Shown here: in pieces, positions 1 through 8,796 of the stretch
Layout: each line of letters starts with the position of its first letter
How positions within the stretch are numbered: position 1 is the stretch's first letter
Source: JACMLD01 sp044227095
GTDB lineage: Bacteria; Bacteroidota; Bacteroidia; Chitinophagales; Chitinophagaceae
Assembly: GCA_044227095.1 (NCBI GenBank)
Contig: JBGAFV010000001.1
Location: 3,658,001-3,722,000 of the forward strand
Length of the DNA stretch: 64,000 bases
Reading direction: 5' to 3'
The notes under the pieces: model-generated
Seen by the model: only the letters and a program-made list of their open reading frames with translations
Told to the model about the DNA's origin: nothing
The model's database searches: none
Program-made: the position numbers and the translations under genes

Positions 1-1
1 A

Positions 2-616
2 GTTTCAAAAGAAAAACAGACAGCTACCATCAGCATGGATAAGCATATTGCGTTAGCAACATTTCAAAATGCGTTGGATAAAAAATATACCATCACGGCA
101 ATGGAACACAACGAAACAGCAGAACAGGCAAAAAGTTGGTTAGCCACTTACAAACCCATCCTGTTGATTTTTGGCTACATCACTACCATTGCAATTATAG
201 CTGCTACCCAGCACAATAATTTTAACTGGATGTACGGTATGAATATTTTTATGGCAGGCTTCTTTCTTACATTTTCATTCTTTAAAATGCTTGATTTAAA
301 AGGCTTTGCCGACAGCTATGCCATGTACGATATTGTGGCACAGAAAATAAAAGCATGGGGCTTCATTTATGCCTTTATCGAACTCGCTTTAGGCATTGCA
401 TACGCAACGGGCTTTCAGCCCTTGCTTACCAATATTGTTACCTTAACAGTAATGTCGGTAAGTATCTTAGGCGTTCTGCAAGCTGTGTTCAACAAGCGTA
501 AAATCCAATGTGCCTGTTTAGGGGCGGTTTTCAACCTGCCCATGAGTACGGTCACCATTATAGAAGATGCTTTGATGATGGCAATGAGTGCAGCTATGCT
601 GTTTGCAATAGCTTAA
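2..616 (+). CDS. HMA-domain / MauE-like membrane protein (5' end outside window)
   Basis: The frame is open to the left edge, so the protein begins upstream; an internal ATG lies at 35. The first ~30 visible residues (TISMDKHIALATFQNALD, KKYTI) match the second half of a heavy-metal-associated (HMA) ferredoxin-like domain; its metal-binding CxxC would lie outside the window. Four or five hydrophobic segments follow (about residues 50-70, 78-98, 118-138, 145-165, 180-200) with an IQCACLG motif near the last loop, as in MauE/DoxX-type membrane proteins. HMA-MauE fusions are known in Bacteroidota metal-resistance loci. The protein probably moves or reduces metal-linked thiols in the inner membrane (inference). 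It is the first visible gene of the copper island, 52 bp ahead of a His-rich protein. Confidence 0.75.
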   Translation, partial: VSKEKQTATISMDKHIALATFQNALDKKYTITAMEHNETAEQAKSWLATYKPILLIFGYITTIAIIAATQHNNFNWMYGMNIFMAGFFLTFSFFKMLDLKGFADSYAMYDIVAQKIKAWGFIYAFIELALGIAYATGFQPLLTNIVTLTVMSVSILGVLQAVFNKRKIQCACLGAVFNLPMSTVTIIEDALMMAMSAAMLFAIA

Positions 617-668
617 CCGTTGGTTTATACCGTGTTTTTAAATAGTAGTACCTTTATCAAAGTAAATA

Positions 669-1115
669 ATGAGTAAAGCACTTTCCATACAACTAAAAGC
701 AGCCTTCCTGCTCATCATATTCAGCCTGAATATGTTTGTGGGCTTTGCCTGTGCTGTTGGTGTGGATATGGGCTTTAATACCACTCACCACCACGAAGAA
801 GAAGCAACGGAAGTACATGTACATGCCGATGGCAAGAAACATCATCACAAAGAAGCCGAACATAAACATTCGCAGAAAGACGGCAAAGATGATTGCTGCA
901 ATGATAAAGTAATAAAACTTTCACAGGCAGATAAGGCAGTTCCGCAAGCTGCAAAATTATTAAGCCCCGTATTTTTCACTGCATTTGTTGCAACGTACTA
1001 TAACATCAATATTACCTACGCTTCGCAGGTAAATACATCTACAAAATATTTTGTCCGTGGGCATCACCCACCCATTCCCGACATACGCATAGCTATTCAG
1101 AGTTTCCAGATATGA
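669..1115 (+). CDS. His-rich exported protein, HYC_CC_PP-like family
   Basis: A 148-residue protein with an N-terminal hydrophobic segment (about residues 9-31) that can serve as signal peptide or anchor. The middle (residues ~39-75) is dense in histidine and acidic residues (THHHEEE, HHHKEAEHKHS) and is followed by a DDCC pair. The C-terminus carries RGHHPPIPD. The CC and PP landmarks fit the Bacteroidota HYC_CC_PP family of unknown function. Its setting between an HMA membrane protein and DUF3347 proteins suggests periplasmic copper or zinc binding (inference). No enzyme motif is visible. Confidence 0.7.
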   Translation: MSKALSIQLKAAFLLIIFSLNMFVGFACAVGVDMGFNTTHHHEEEATEVHVHADGKKHHHKEAEHKHSQKDGKDDCCNDKVIKLSQADKAVPQAAKLLSPVFFTAFVATYYNINITYASQVNTSTKYFVRGHHPPIPDIRIAIQSFQI

Positions 1116-1192
1116 TTTGATTTTATGTTTTTCAGCATGAGGGGTATTGTTATGCCCGTAATTATTGTATTCAACATAAAAATTAAATCAGA

Positions 1193-1666
1193 ATGAAAAA
1201 GATATTTTTAATGCTTGCGTTAATCGCAACCGCATTTACTCAAAACAGCTTTGCACAGGATAGCACAAAAACACAACCTGCACAATTACTCAATGCTTAC
1301 TATAAACTAAAAGATGCTTTAGTAAGCAGCAACGCTACATTGGCTGCCGCCAATGCAGACGAATTGGTAAAAGCCATCAATGCCACAGATAAGCAAACCG
1401 TAAATGATGATACCAGGGCAAGCCTGTTAAAAGATGCAGGTGCTATTGCCCAATCAAAAGACATCAAACAGCAAAGGGAAAAATTTGCAACCTTATCAAA
1501 CGATATGTTTGAGTTGGCAAAAACGGTAAAGCTATCTGCCGACCCTGTTTACCAGCAATATTGCCCCATGAAAAAAGCATCATGGTTAAGCAATGATAAG
1601 GCAATCAAAAATCCTTATTACGGCAGTGCCATGCTTACCTGTGGCAGTGTAAAAACAACTTTATAA
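1193..1666 (+). CDS. DUF3347 periplasmic protein
   Basis: 157 residues with a clear signal peptide ending near TQNSFAQ (residue ~22). The mature part is mostly helical, starting QLLNAYYKLKDAL and ending in the conserved tail with YQQYCPM, ASWLS, NPYYGSAM and LTCGSV. This layout is DUF3347, a domain found alone or fused to CusB-type copper adaptors. The two C-terminal cysteines and the methionines could bind copper (inference). A paralog follows at 1734, so the pair is a local duplication with divergence. Confidence 0.85.
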   Translation: MKKIFLMLALIATAFTQNSFAQDSTKTQPAQLLNAYYKLKDALVSSNATLAAANADELVKAINATDKQTVNDDTRASLLKDAGAIAQSKDIKQQREKFATLSNDMFELAKTVKLSADPVYQQYCPMKKASWLSNDKAIKNPYYGSAMLTCGSVKTTL

Positions 1667-1683
1667 TTTATTCACCTGCTTAC

Positions 1684-1706
1684 AGCCTTTCAGTAACTGA
1701 AGGGCT
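1684..1706 (+). promoter_or_regulatory. Strong intergenic hairpin
   Basis: Arms AGCCTTTCAGT and ACTGAAGGGCT pair along all 11 positions (one G-T wobble) around a single central base. No T-tract follows, so it looks more like an mRNA-stability or attenuating hairpin between the two DUF3347 genes than a terminator. Confidence 0.5.
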
Positions 1707-1733
1707 AACGGCATTATTTAAAACAAAATCAAA

Positions 1734-2339
1734 ATGAAAAATATAATTATTGGCATAGCAATAGCTGCCACAACTTTAGCAGCCTGCAACAGCGGCAACA
1801 ATAAAAATGCGGATACAAAACAAAATACTGAAAACAAGGACACAGCCATAGCAACCCATCTGCAGGCAACAACCGATACAGCAGGCACACAAACCACTAC
1901 TGCATTTCCTGCCAAAGAAATAATTACAGGCTACCTGCAATTGAAAAATGCTTTAGCAAAAGATAATGGCAAGGATGCAGCCACAGCAGGCAATACAATG
2001 GTTGCAACATTGGCAAAAGTGGATATGAAAAGTTTACCGGAAGCACAGATGAAAAGCTATATGGATATAGCCGATGACCTGAAAGAACATGCAGAACATA
2101 TAGGAGCAAATGCAGGTAAAATAGAACACCAGCGGGAGCATTTTATAATGATGAGCAAAGACATGGCAGACCTCATAAAAACCTTTGGTAATGGCGGACA
2201 AACCTTATACAAAGATTTTTGCCCGATGGCAAACGATGGCAAAGGGGCAATATGGATAAGCGAAGTAAAGGAAATAAAAAATCCATACTTAGGTAGTAAA
2301 ATGCCCGATTGTGGTTCAGTAAAAGAAACCATCAAATAA
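1734..2339 (+). CDS. DUF3347 lipoprotein
   Basis: 201 residues. Residues 1-18 form a lipoprotein signal with lipobox LAAC at C18, followed by a long Asn/Thr/Gln-rich linker (to ~60) and then a DUF3347 domain (EIITGYLQLKNAL ... KDFCPMA, IWISEV, NPYLGSKM, DCGSV). It shares the tail motifs of the 1193 gene but is membrane-anchored. It likely sits at the periplasmic face as a copper-binding partner of the downstream efflux genes (inference). Spacing to the next gene is only 2 bp. Confidence 0.85.
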   Translation: MKNIIIGIAIAATTLAACNSGNNKNADTKQNTENKDTAIATHLQATTDTAGTQTTTAFPAKEIITGYLQLKNALAKDNGKDAATAGNTMVATLAKVDMKSLPEAQMKSYMDIADDLKEHAEHIGANAGKIEHQREHFIMMSKDMADLIKTFGNGGQTLYKDFCPMANDGKGAIWISEVKEIKNPYLGSKMPDCGSVKETIK

Positions 2340-2341
2340 CC

Positions 2342-2806
2342 ATGAGCCGGATAAAGAAAATACTATTGGCTTTGCTTATTGTATTTGTTGCAATTCAATT
2401 TATACAACCTGTTCGCAATAAAAGTGAGCAGGTATTGCCAACAGACTTTGCAGAGGTTTTGGTTGTACCAAATAATGTTCAAACCCTTTTGCAAAATGCC
2501 TGTTACGATTGCCATAGTAATAACACCAATTACCCGTGGTATTCAAACATTCAGCCAATGGCATGGTTGATGGCAAGCCATATAAAAAACGGAAAGGCAA
2601 AATTGAATTTTAGCGACTTTGGCAACAACACCACCCGAAAGCAGATAAGTAAGTTGAAAGAAATTGCAAACCAAATTAAGGATGATGAAATGCCAATATC
2701 TTCTTACAAGGCTATGCACAAAAAAGCAAATCTTACCAAAGAAGAAAAATCGGCAATCATGGATTGGATGAACAAAACAGCAGACAGCCTTTCAACAGGA
2801 AATTAA
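2342..2806 (+). CDS. Haem-binding domain (Haem_bd) protein
   Basis: I chose ATG 2342, 2 bp after the DUF3347 stop, because it gives a normal membrane-anchor start (MSRIKKILLALLIVFVAIQF). The 154-residue product has one N-terminal transmembrane helix and a c-type haem motif CYDCH with the flanking SNN...YPWYSNIQP pattern that defines the Haem_bd family. Members are periplasmic, monohaem, and frequent beside copper/cytochrome genes in Bacteroidota. Electron transfer to or from the multicopper oxidase encoded 2 kb downstream is possible but unproven. Confidence 0.85.
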   Translation: MSRIKKILLALLIVFVAIQFIQPVRNKSEQVLPTDFAEVLVVPNNVQTLLQNACYDCHSNNTNYPWYSNIQPMAWLMASHIKNGKAKLNFSDFGNNTTRKQISKLKEIANQIKDDEMPISSYKAMHKKANLTKEEKSAIMDWMNKTADSLSTGN

Positions 2807-2811
2807 AAGCA

Positions 2812-2886
2812 ATGCGTAAAATAAAACAAATATTAATCAGCATTTTCAAAGCAATCTTTATTCGCAAAAAAAATTGTTGCAAATAA
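2812..2886 (+). CDS. Possible 24-residue basic peptide
   Basis: ATG at 2812, six bases after the previous stop, opens a 24-codon frame ending 10 bp before the ATPase start. The peptide is a short amphipathic/hydrophobic stretch followed by RKKNCCK. It may be a real micro-peptide with a cysteine pair or only a chance frame filling the spacer; nothing else supports it. Confidence 0.2.
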   Translation: MRKIKQILISIFKAIFIRKKNCCK

Positions 2887-2896
2887 AATTATTTAT

Positions 2897-4936
2897 ATGG
2901 AACATCAACACGAAGAAAATAAAGAAACCCATGCGGGGCATGATATGAGCAATATGCAGCATGGAGCAAACCCATCAATGGGAATGGCAGGGCATAATCA
3001 CCATGCCATGATGATTGCTGATTTTAAAAAGCGATTTTATGCAGTGCTTATCCTTACAATTCCAATCATGTTGCTATCAACCATGATACAACATTTCATG
3101 AACGTTAATTGGCAGTTTGCAGGTTCTCAATACATACTATTTGCATTATCCACCGTTGTATTTTTTTATGGCGGATTTCCATTCTTAAAAGGATTGGTTA
3201 GCGAAGTAAAAGCAAAGAACCCCGGCATGATGTTTTTAATTGGCTTCGCCATTACAGTTGCATACATATACAGCGTTGCAATTGTATTTGGCTTACAGGG
3301 CATGGACTTTTTTTGGGAATTGGCAACTCTAATCCTCATTATGCTTTTAGGGCATTGGATAGAAATGAAATCAGTTGCAGGGGCTTCAAAAGAATTGGAA
3401 CTATTAGTACAGCTAATGCCTGCCGATGCACACATGGTAATGCCAACTATGGTACATGATGTAAAGACAGATACACTAAAAGAGAACGATATTATTTTAG
3501 TAAAGCCAGGCGAAAAAGTGGCGGCAGATGGTATAATATTAGAAGGCGAAAGTTACCTCAACGAAAGTATGCTCACAGGCGAAAGCAAACCGGTACAAAA
3601 AGTAAAAGGCGATAAAGTAATTGCAGGAGCAATCAATGGCAATGGCTCAATAAAAGTTACCGTTTCTCATGCTGCAAAAGACTCTTATTTATCACAGGTT
3701 ATAAAGTTGGTGGACGATGCACAAAAATCAAAATCAAACACACAGTTATTAGCAGACAAAGCTGCAAGATGGCTATCCATTATTGCATTGGTTACAGGCA
3801 TTGCTACATTTTTATATTGGTATCTCACAGGGCAATCGTTAGCTTTTGCAATGGAACGCATGGTTACAGTAATTGTTATTTGTTGCCCTCATGCTTTGGG
3901 TTTGGCAGTCCCGTTGGTGGTTGCAAAATCAACAGCACTATCAGCAAAAAATGGTTTGTTGATTAAAAACAGAACAGCCTTTGAGAATGCAAGAAAAATA
4001 ACCACCATAGTTTTTGATAAAACAGGAACATTAACCGTAGGCAAATTTGAAGTGTCAAAAATTGTTTCGCTGCAAAAAGAGTTGAACGAAAATGAAATCA
4101 TTCGCCTTGCATCAGCATTAGAACAAAAATCAGAACATCCCATTGCAACAGGCATCTTACAAAAAGTAAAAGACTTATCAATCACTATTCCTGCAACAGA
4201 AAATTTCAATGCCATCACAGGCAAAGGAGTGGAAGCAACAGTTGAAGGCAAAAAAATATTAGTAGTCAGTCCGGGATATTTAAAAGAAAACAATTTGGCA
4301 ATACCCGTAAGCTTTACTGCTAACGATACCGAAACTGTTGTATTTGTAATTGTCAACAATCAGTTGTCGGGTTATATTGCTTTGTCCGATGAAATCCGTC
4401 CTGAATCAGCCGAAGCAATCAAGACCTTGAAAGAAAACAATATTAAATCCATTTTGCTTACAGGCGATAACAACAAAGTTGCAAAAAGTGTAAGCGACAC
4501 TTTAGGCATGGATAGTTTTATTGCCGAAGTATTGCCACATCAAAAATTAGAAAAGATAAAAGACTTGCAATGCAAAGGCGAATTTGTTGCCATGACAGGC
4601 GATGGCGTAAACGATGCACCGGCATTGGCAATTGCAGATGTAGGTATTGCTGTTGGTAGCGGCAGCGATATTGCAGCAGAAACCGCAGGTATCGTTTTAG
4701 TAAACAGCAACCCGAAAGATATTGTAAGCCTCATTCTATTTGGCAAAGCCACTTACCGTAAAATGATACAGAATTTAATTTGGGCTACAGGTTACAATGT
4801 TATTGCATTGCCTTTGGCAGCAGGTGTTTTATATAAGCAAGGCATTTTATTAAGTCCGGCAGCAGGAGCAGTCTTAATGACTGTAAGTACAGTTGTTGTG
4901 GCTATCAATGCAAGTATGTTATCAGTAAAAAAGTAA
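2897..4936 (+). CDS. copB: Copper-translocating P1B-type ATPase, CopB (CPH) class
   Basis: 679 residues. The N-terminus is His/Met-rich (about residues 1-40) rather than an HMA domain. Core landmarks: TGES phosphatase motif (~residue 227), ion-binding CPH at 330-332 inside ICCPHALG, phosphorylation motif DKTGTLT at 374-380, HP motif in SEHPIA, and TGDGVND near 565. The CPH tripeptide instead of CPC places it in the P1B-3/CopB class, which exports copper (reported preference Cu(II) or Ag). Membrane segments fit the usual eight-helix layout. It lies between DUF3347/haem proteins and the multicopper oxidase, forming a copper detoxification operon. Start ATG 2897 leaves the metal-rich tail intact. 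Confidence 0.95.
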   Translation: MEHQHEENKETHAGHDMSNMQHGANPSMGMAGHNHHAMMIADFKKRFYAVLILTIPIMLLSTMIQHFMNVNWQFAGSQYILFALSTVVFFYGGFPFLKGLVSEVKAKNPGMMFLIGFAITVAYIYSVAIVFGLQGMDFFWELATLILIMLLGHWIEMKSVAGASKELELLVQLMPADAHMVMPTMVHDVKTDTLKENDIILVKPGEKVAADGIILEGESYLNESMLTGESKPVQKVKGDKVIAGAINGNGSIKVTVSHAAKDSYLSQVIKLVDDAQKSKSNTQLLADKAARWLSIIALVTGIATFLYWYLTGQSLAFAMERMVTVIVICCPHALGLAVPLVVAKSTALSAKNGLLIKNRTAFENARKITTIVFDKTGTLTVGKFEVSKIVSLQKELNENEIIRLASALEQKSEHPIATGILQKVKDLSITIPATENFNAITGKGVEATVEGKKILVVSPGYLKENNLAIPVSFTANDTETVVFVIVNNQLSGYIALSDEIRPESAEAIKTLKENNIKSILLTGDNNKVAKSVSDTLGMDSFIAEVLPHQKLEKIKDLQCKGEFVAMTGDGVNDAPALAIADVGIAVGSGSDIAAETAGIVLVNSNPKDIVSLILFGKATYRKMIQNLIWATGYNVIALPLAAGVLYKQGILLSPAAGAVLMTVSTVVVAINASMLSVKK

Positions 4937-4946
4937 AAAATCAACA

Positions 4947-7652
4947 ATGAAAAAAATAATAGCAATAATATTCCTTCTTGCCTCTTATTCCCTTGCACAA
5001 GCACAGGATATGAAAGGCATGGACATGAGTAAGAAAGATACAAAACAACAGCCGCAGCCTGTTACTTATACCTGCCCCATGCACCCGGAGATACATGCAG
5101 CAAAGCCCGGAAACTGTCCTAAGTGTGGTATGAAGCTGGTAAAGGAAAAACCAAAGCAGGTAAAGCAGCAGCCGGTGCAAAAGCATGATAATATGCAAAT
5201 GACTAAAGACACTACAGCACCGGTAACCTACACTTGTCCAATGCATCCCGAAATACATGCAACAAAGCCGGGTAATTGCCCTAAGTGTGGAATGAAGCTA
5301 ATTAAAGAAACGGCTAAAACTACAATGCCGCAAAAGCATGATGAAATGCAAATGGGCGACACAACAAAAAAAATGAATAACATGGATGGCATGAACGATA
5401 TGCCCATGCCCAAAGCGGATGTAGGGGTAATAAAAACTATTCCCAACAATATACCACCAAGAACAGTGCGGTACGATTTATACATTGCAGATACCACGGT
5501 AACATTTGGCAAAAAATCAAAAAGAGCCATTGCAGTAAATGGACAGATACCCATGCCCACCCTCACATTTACCGAAGGCGATACCGCAGAAATTTATGTA
5601 CACAACAATTTAAACGAAGAAACATCTTTACACTGGCACGGCTTGTTCTTACCCAATCAATACGATGGTGTGCCTAACCTTACACAAATGCCCATCATGC
5701 CACACACAACACATTTGTACAAGTTCCCGATTATTCAAAGTGGTACACATTGGTATCATAGCCACACAGGTTTGCAGGAGCAAATCGGCATGTATGGCAT
5801 GTTCATTATGAACAAAAGAAAAGAATGGGATATACCAACCATACCCGTTTTATTAAGTGAATGGGCAGACATGAAGCCTGAAGAATTACACCGTAGCTTA
5901 CATGCAGCCACGGATTGGTTTGCCATACAAAAAGGCAGCACACAAAGCTATACAGAAGCGATAAGGACGGGCAATTTCAAAACAAAAGTTACAAACGAAT
6001 GGAAGCGGATGAATGCAATGGATTTAACCGATGTGTACTACGATAATTTTTTAATCAATGGTAAAAACCAAAACGAACAACCACAATTTAAAGCAGGCGA
6101 TAAAGTACGGTTGCGTATTGCAAACGGTGGTGCATCCGATTATTTTTGGCTCACTTATGCAGGTGGTAAAATTACAGTTGTGGCAACTGATGGCAACGAT
6201 GTAGAACCGGTAAAAGTAGATAGATTAATAGTAGCAGTTTCAGAAACATACGATGTAGTAGTAACCATTCCCGATAACAAGAGCTACGAATTTTTAGTTA
6301 CACCCGAAGACCGTACAAAACATGCTTCGCTTTGGTTGGGTAGTGGCGAAAAAGTACCTGCCGTAAAAATGAGCCGTCCAAAATATTTTGCAGGCATGAA
6401 AATGATGAACGACATGATGGACATGAAAGGCAACATGATTGAAATGGAAGGAATGAAGATGCAAAATCAGCAGATGGATATGAACACCGTAATGTACCCT
6501 GAAATAACCGGTGAAGAAAATCCAAAAACATCACAAAAAGAAACAACCATCCATTCAAACCATACCATGCAGATGCCAAACACTAACAGTATGCAAGGAA
6601 TGAATATGGCTGCTGAAAGTTCAGACATAATAACACTTAATTATGGCATGTTGCGTTCACCGGAAAAAACAACATTGCCCCCTGGCACATTAAGAGAATT
6701 GAAATTTGATTTAACAGGAAACATGAACCGTTATGTTTGGACATTGGATAACAAGACGGTTTCAGAAAGTGATAAGATATTAATTAAAAAAGGCGAGAAC
6801 CTAAGAATTGTTTTGTACAACAATAGTATGATGCGGCATCCCATGCACCTGCACGGTCATGACTTTAGAGTATTGAACGGGCAAGGTGATTATGCACCCA
6901 TGAAAAACATTATTGACATTATGCCAATGGAAAGAGATACCATAGAATTTGCAGCAACCGAAAGCGGAGATTGGTTTTTTCATTGCCATATTTTATACCA
7001 CATGATGAGCGGAATGGGCAGGGTTTTCAGTTACGAAAACTCACCGGCTAATCCTGAAATCCCCAATCCAAAATTGGCACAAAGAAAGTTGTTTGCAGAT
7101 GACAGGATGTTTCATTTAATGGGAAGAGTAGGCATAGAAAGTAATGGCAGCGATGGCGAAGCCATGCTTGCAAATACCCGTTGGAAACTAAGCACACTTT
7201 GGCATTTAGGCTATCACGATATGCACGGCTACGAAAGCGAAACAATGGTAGGGCGTTACTTAGGTCGTATGCAATGGTGGTTTCCGTATGTTGGTTTCGA
7301 TTATCACTATAAAGTAGAAGGCGGTCCCAAGAACATTTTCGGCAGCGAAGAAAAAAACTGGTTCGGTCAAACAAGCAATAAAAACAATCGTAAAACAGTA
7401 GTCGCAGGTATTGCATATACTTTACCAATGCTGTTCGTAGCTGATTTAAGGGTAGATGGCGATGGTAAATTCCGTTTCCAGTTTGGAAGAGAAGATATAC
7501 CCGTTTCAAAAAGATTAAGAGCAAGCATGATGATAAACACTGACAAGGAATATATGTTAGGGTTAAGGTACATTGCCACTAAATACATTTCTGTTTCATC
7601 GCATTACGATAGCGATATGGCATTAGGTGCAGGTATCACATTCACTTATTAA
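4947..7652 (+). CDS. Multicopper oxidase (CopA-type) fused to two HMBD modules and a CopB-like barrel
   Basis: 901 residues, far longer than usual CopA (~600). Signal peptide ends near SLAQAQ (residue ~20). Two repeats of a heavy-metal-binding module (TCPMHPEIHA, CPKCGMKL) occupy ~40-65 and ~92-117. The cupredoxin core carries all four copper clusters: LHWHGLF (~229), HWYHSHTG (~269), HPMHLHGHDF (~631) and HCHILYHMMSGM (~678). A Met-rich stretch around 480-560 (MKMMNDMMDMKGNM) resembles CopA/CueO copper-binding loops. From ~710 to the end the sequence resembles CopB, the outer-membrane copper protein, with alternating aromatic strands and a final GAGITFTY, a typical barrel C-terminus. So oxidation of Cu(I) and outer-membrane anchoring may be joined in one chain (inference). 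It starts 10 bp after the ATPase. Confidence 0.9.
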   Translation: MKKIIAIIFLLASYSLAQAQDMKGMDMSKKDTKQQPQPVTYTCPMHPEIHAAKPGNCPKCGMKLVKEKPKQVKQQPVQKHDNMQMTKDTTAPVTYTCPMHPEIHATKPGNCPKCGMKLIKETAKTTMPQKHDEMQMGDTTKKMNNMDGMNDMPMPKADVGVIKTIPNNIPPRTVRYDLYIADTTVTFGKKSKRAIAVNGQIPMPTLTFTEGDTAEIYVHNNLNEETSLHWHGLFLPNQYDGVPNLTQMPIMPHTTHLYKFPIIQSGTHWYHSHTGLQEQIGMYGMFIMNKRKEWDIPTIPVLLSEWADMKPEELHRSLHAATDWFAIQKGSTQSYTEAIRTGNFKTKVTNEWKRMNAMDLTDVYYDNFLINGKNQNEQPQFKAGDKVRLRIANGGASDYFWLTYAGGKITVVATDGNDVEPVKVDRLIVAVSETYDVVVTIPDNKSYEFLVTPEDRTKHASLWLGSGEKVPAVKMSRPKYFAGMKMMNDMMDMKGNMIEMEGMKMQNQQMDMNTVMYPEITGEENPKTSQKETTIHSNHTMQMPNTNSMQGMNMAAESSDIITLNYGMLRSPEKTTLPPGTLRELKFDLTGNMNRYVWTLDNKTVSESDKILIKKGENLRIVLYNNSMMRHPMHLHGHDFRVLNGQGDYAPMKNIIDIMPMERDTIEFAATESGDWFFHCHILYHMMSGMGRVFSYENSPANPEIPNPKLAQRKLFADDRMFHLMGRVGIESNGSDGEAMLANTRWKLSTLWHLGYHDMHGYESETMVGRYLGRMQWWFPYVGFDYHYKVEGGPKNIFGSEEKNWFGQTSNKNNRKTVVAGIAYTLPMLFVADLRVDGDGKFRFQFGREDIPVSKRLRASMMINTDKEYMLGLRYIATKYISVSSHYDSDMALGAGITFTY

Positions 7653-7691
7653 TCTTCAAACATTCATTTATAACAATTAAATTTTAAAATT

Positions 7692-8023
7692 ATGACAGGT
7701 TATCATACTTACAAAACATGTATAGAAGCATGTTTAAAATGTACAACTATTTGTAATCACCCACATCATCATGCACACAGGAAGAAAATGTAAAAATGAT
7801 GGCAAAGTGCATCAAGGTTGACATGGAATGTGCAGCTATTTGTTATGCAGCAGCACAGCTAATGAGTTTGGGCAGCGACAAAGCAAAGGAGCTTTGCCGG
7901 TTGTGTGCAGAGATGTGTGAAGCCTGTGGCACTGAATGCGGCAAACATGAAAATGAACATTGCAAAGAATGTGCAGCGGCTTGCAAGCAATGTGCTGAAG
8001 AATGCAGAAAAATGGCAGCTTAA
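7692..8023 (+). pseudogene. Four-helix-bundle copper-storage protein (Csp/DUF326-like), frameshifted
   Basis: The N-terminal part runs from ATG 7692 (MTGYHTYKTCIEACLKC, TTICNH) and hits a stop at 7791-7793. The rest continues one frame back from about 7765 (TSSCTQEENVKMMAKC) through the Cys-rich helices (CAAICYAAA, CRLCAEMCEACGTECG, CAAACKQCAEECRKM) to 8023. Joined, the two parts give the normal ~110-residue Csp-like protein, which stores Cu(I) on cysteines lining a four-helix bundle. One base is missing at 7762-7765, where a Cys codon is expected after the NH pair. A short 75-residue product from ATG 7796 would lack the first helix. Either a decayed gene or a sequencing error. Confidence 0.85.
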
Positions 8024-8033
8024 ACAATTTAGA

Positions 8034-8056
8034 GAATGCAGGCTTTACCTGTATTC
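8034..8056 (+). terminator. Hairpin after the Csp gene
   Basis: GAATGCAGG and CCTGTATTC form a 9-bp stem (one G-T pair) around CTTTA, followed by TTTTCATTTT. It sits between the Csp gene and the DUF305 gene and may terminate or attenuate read-through. Confidence 0.55.
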
Positions 8057-8080
8057 TTTTCATTTTAAAATAATAACAAA

Positions 8081-8564
8081 ATGGACAACAAACAAAATAT
8101 GCAAAGTATAAAAGCGATGAGCTACAAAACGTTTTCTTTAATCATAGTCATTTCCTTTTTCATCATGTACTTAGTAATGTTTTTAAACATGGACATGTTA
8201 GACTACTACCACACCAGCGCAACACGTATTTACATGGCACTGTTAATGGTCTTACCAATGGCTGTAGTAATGATGCTGCTGATGGGAAAAATGTATCCGC
8301 ATAAAAAAAATATATACATCAATCATCATCGGTAGCTTTGCTTTATTTGCAGTTATATTAGCGGCATTAAGAACACAAACACTAATCGACGATGTTCAAT
8401 ACATGAAAGCGATTATACCACATCAGTCATCTGCCGTCATGGTCGGCAAACATGCAGACATCAAAAACCCGGACGTGAAAAAACTTTCTGAACAAATTAT
8501 TAAATCTCAGGAAAAAGAAATTGCACAAATGGAATCAGTTTTGAAACGAATGGACAAGTCGTAA
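8081..8564 (+). pseudogene. DUF305 membrane protein, frameshifted at an A8 run
   Basis: The first part (8081-8335) has two membrane helices (FSLIIVISFFIMYLVMF and IYMALLMVLPMAVVMMLL) ending at KMYPHKK. There a run of eight A (8303-8310) shifts the frame to an early stop. In the neighbouring frame the protein goes on without interruption (IYTSIIIGSFALFAVILAAL, then VQYMKAIIPHQSSAVMVGKH, then KKLSEQIIKSQEKEIAQM) to TAA 8562-8564. That second half is the DUF305 core with its HQSSA-type motif. Removing one A restores a ~160-residue protein of normal length. DUF305 proteins are common in copper loci. The A-run could also allow transcriptional slippage, so some full product might still be made. Confidence 0.85.
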
Positions 8565-8694
8565 TTCTTTGTTTAACCAACAGAAGCACAATCTTCAGCT
8601 TTCATTGTGTCACTTTCTTGTACGTTTTGTAGTTCTATTGACCAATTTATTACCGCCCGGCAGCATACTTATTATTTCCAATGCCTGCCATTTT

Positions 8695-8714
8695 AAGCCT
8701 TCGGGCTTTTTTTT
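8695..8714 (+). terminator. Rho-independent terminator of the copper operon
   Basis: Stem AAGCC/GGCTT with TTCG tetraloop followed by eight T. It lies 130 bp after DUF305 and before the arsR promoter, separating the two units. Confidence 0.8.
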
Positions 8715-8752
8715 GACTTGGCTCACCCGAAAGTTAAAATGTGCCCAATCTT

Positions 8753-8792
8753 ATTTAAGCATTTGCTTAAATACTTATTTCTATTATCTTTG
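8753..8792 (+). promoter_or_regulatory. ArsR operator overlapping the arsR promoter
   Basis: A perfect 9-2-9 inverted repeat, ATTTAAGCA-TT-TGCTTAAAT, spans 8753-8772 and has the shape of ArsR/SmtB operators. Its right arm contains the TTTG (8762-8765) that serves as -33 element; 19 bases on lies TATCTTTG (8785-8792), a perfect Bacteroidota -7 box. The predicted start of transcription falls within a few bases of the ATG at 8797, implying a leaderless or near-leaderless mRNA. Repressor binding would block the polymerase directly. Confidence 0.75.
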
Positions 8793-8796
8793 CCTC

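Noticed and set aside
4941..5258. 105-codon minus-strand frame inside the multicopper oxidase gene
   Set aside because: Antisense of the Cys/Met/His-rich repeats; no independent evidence.
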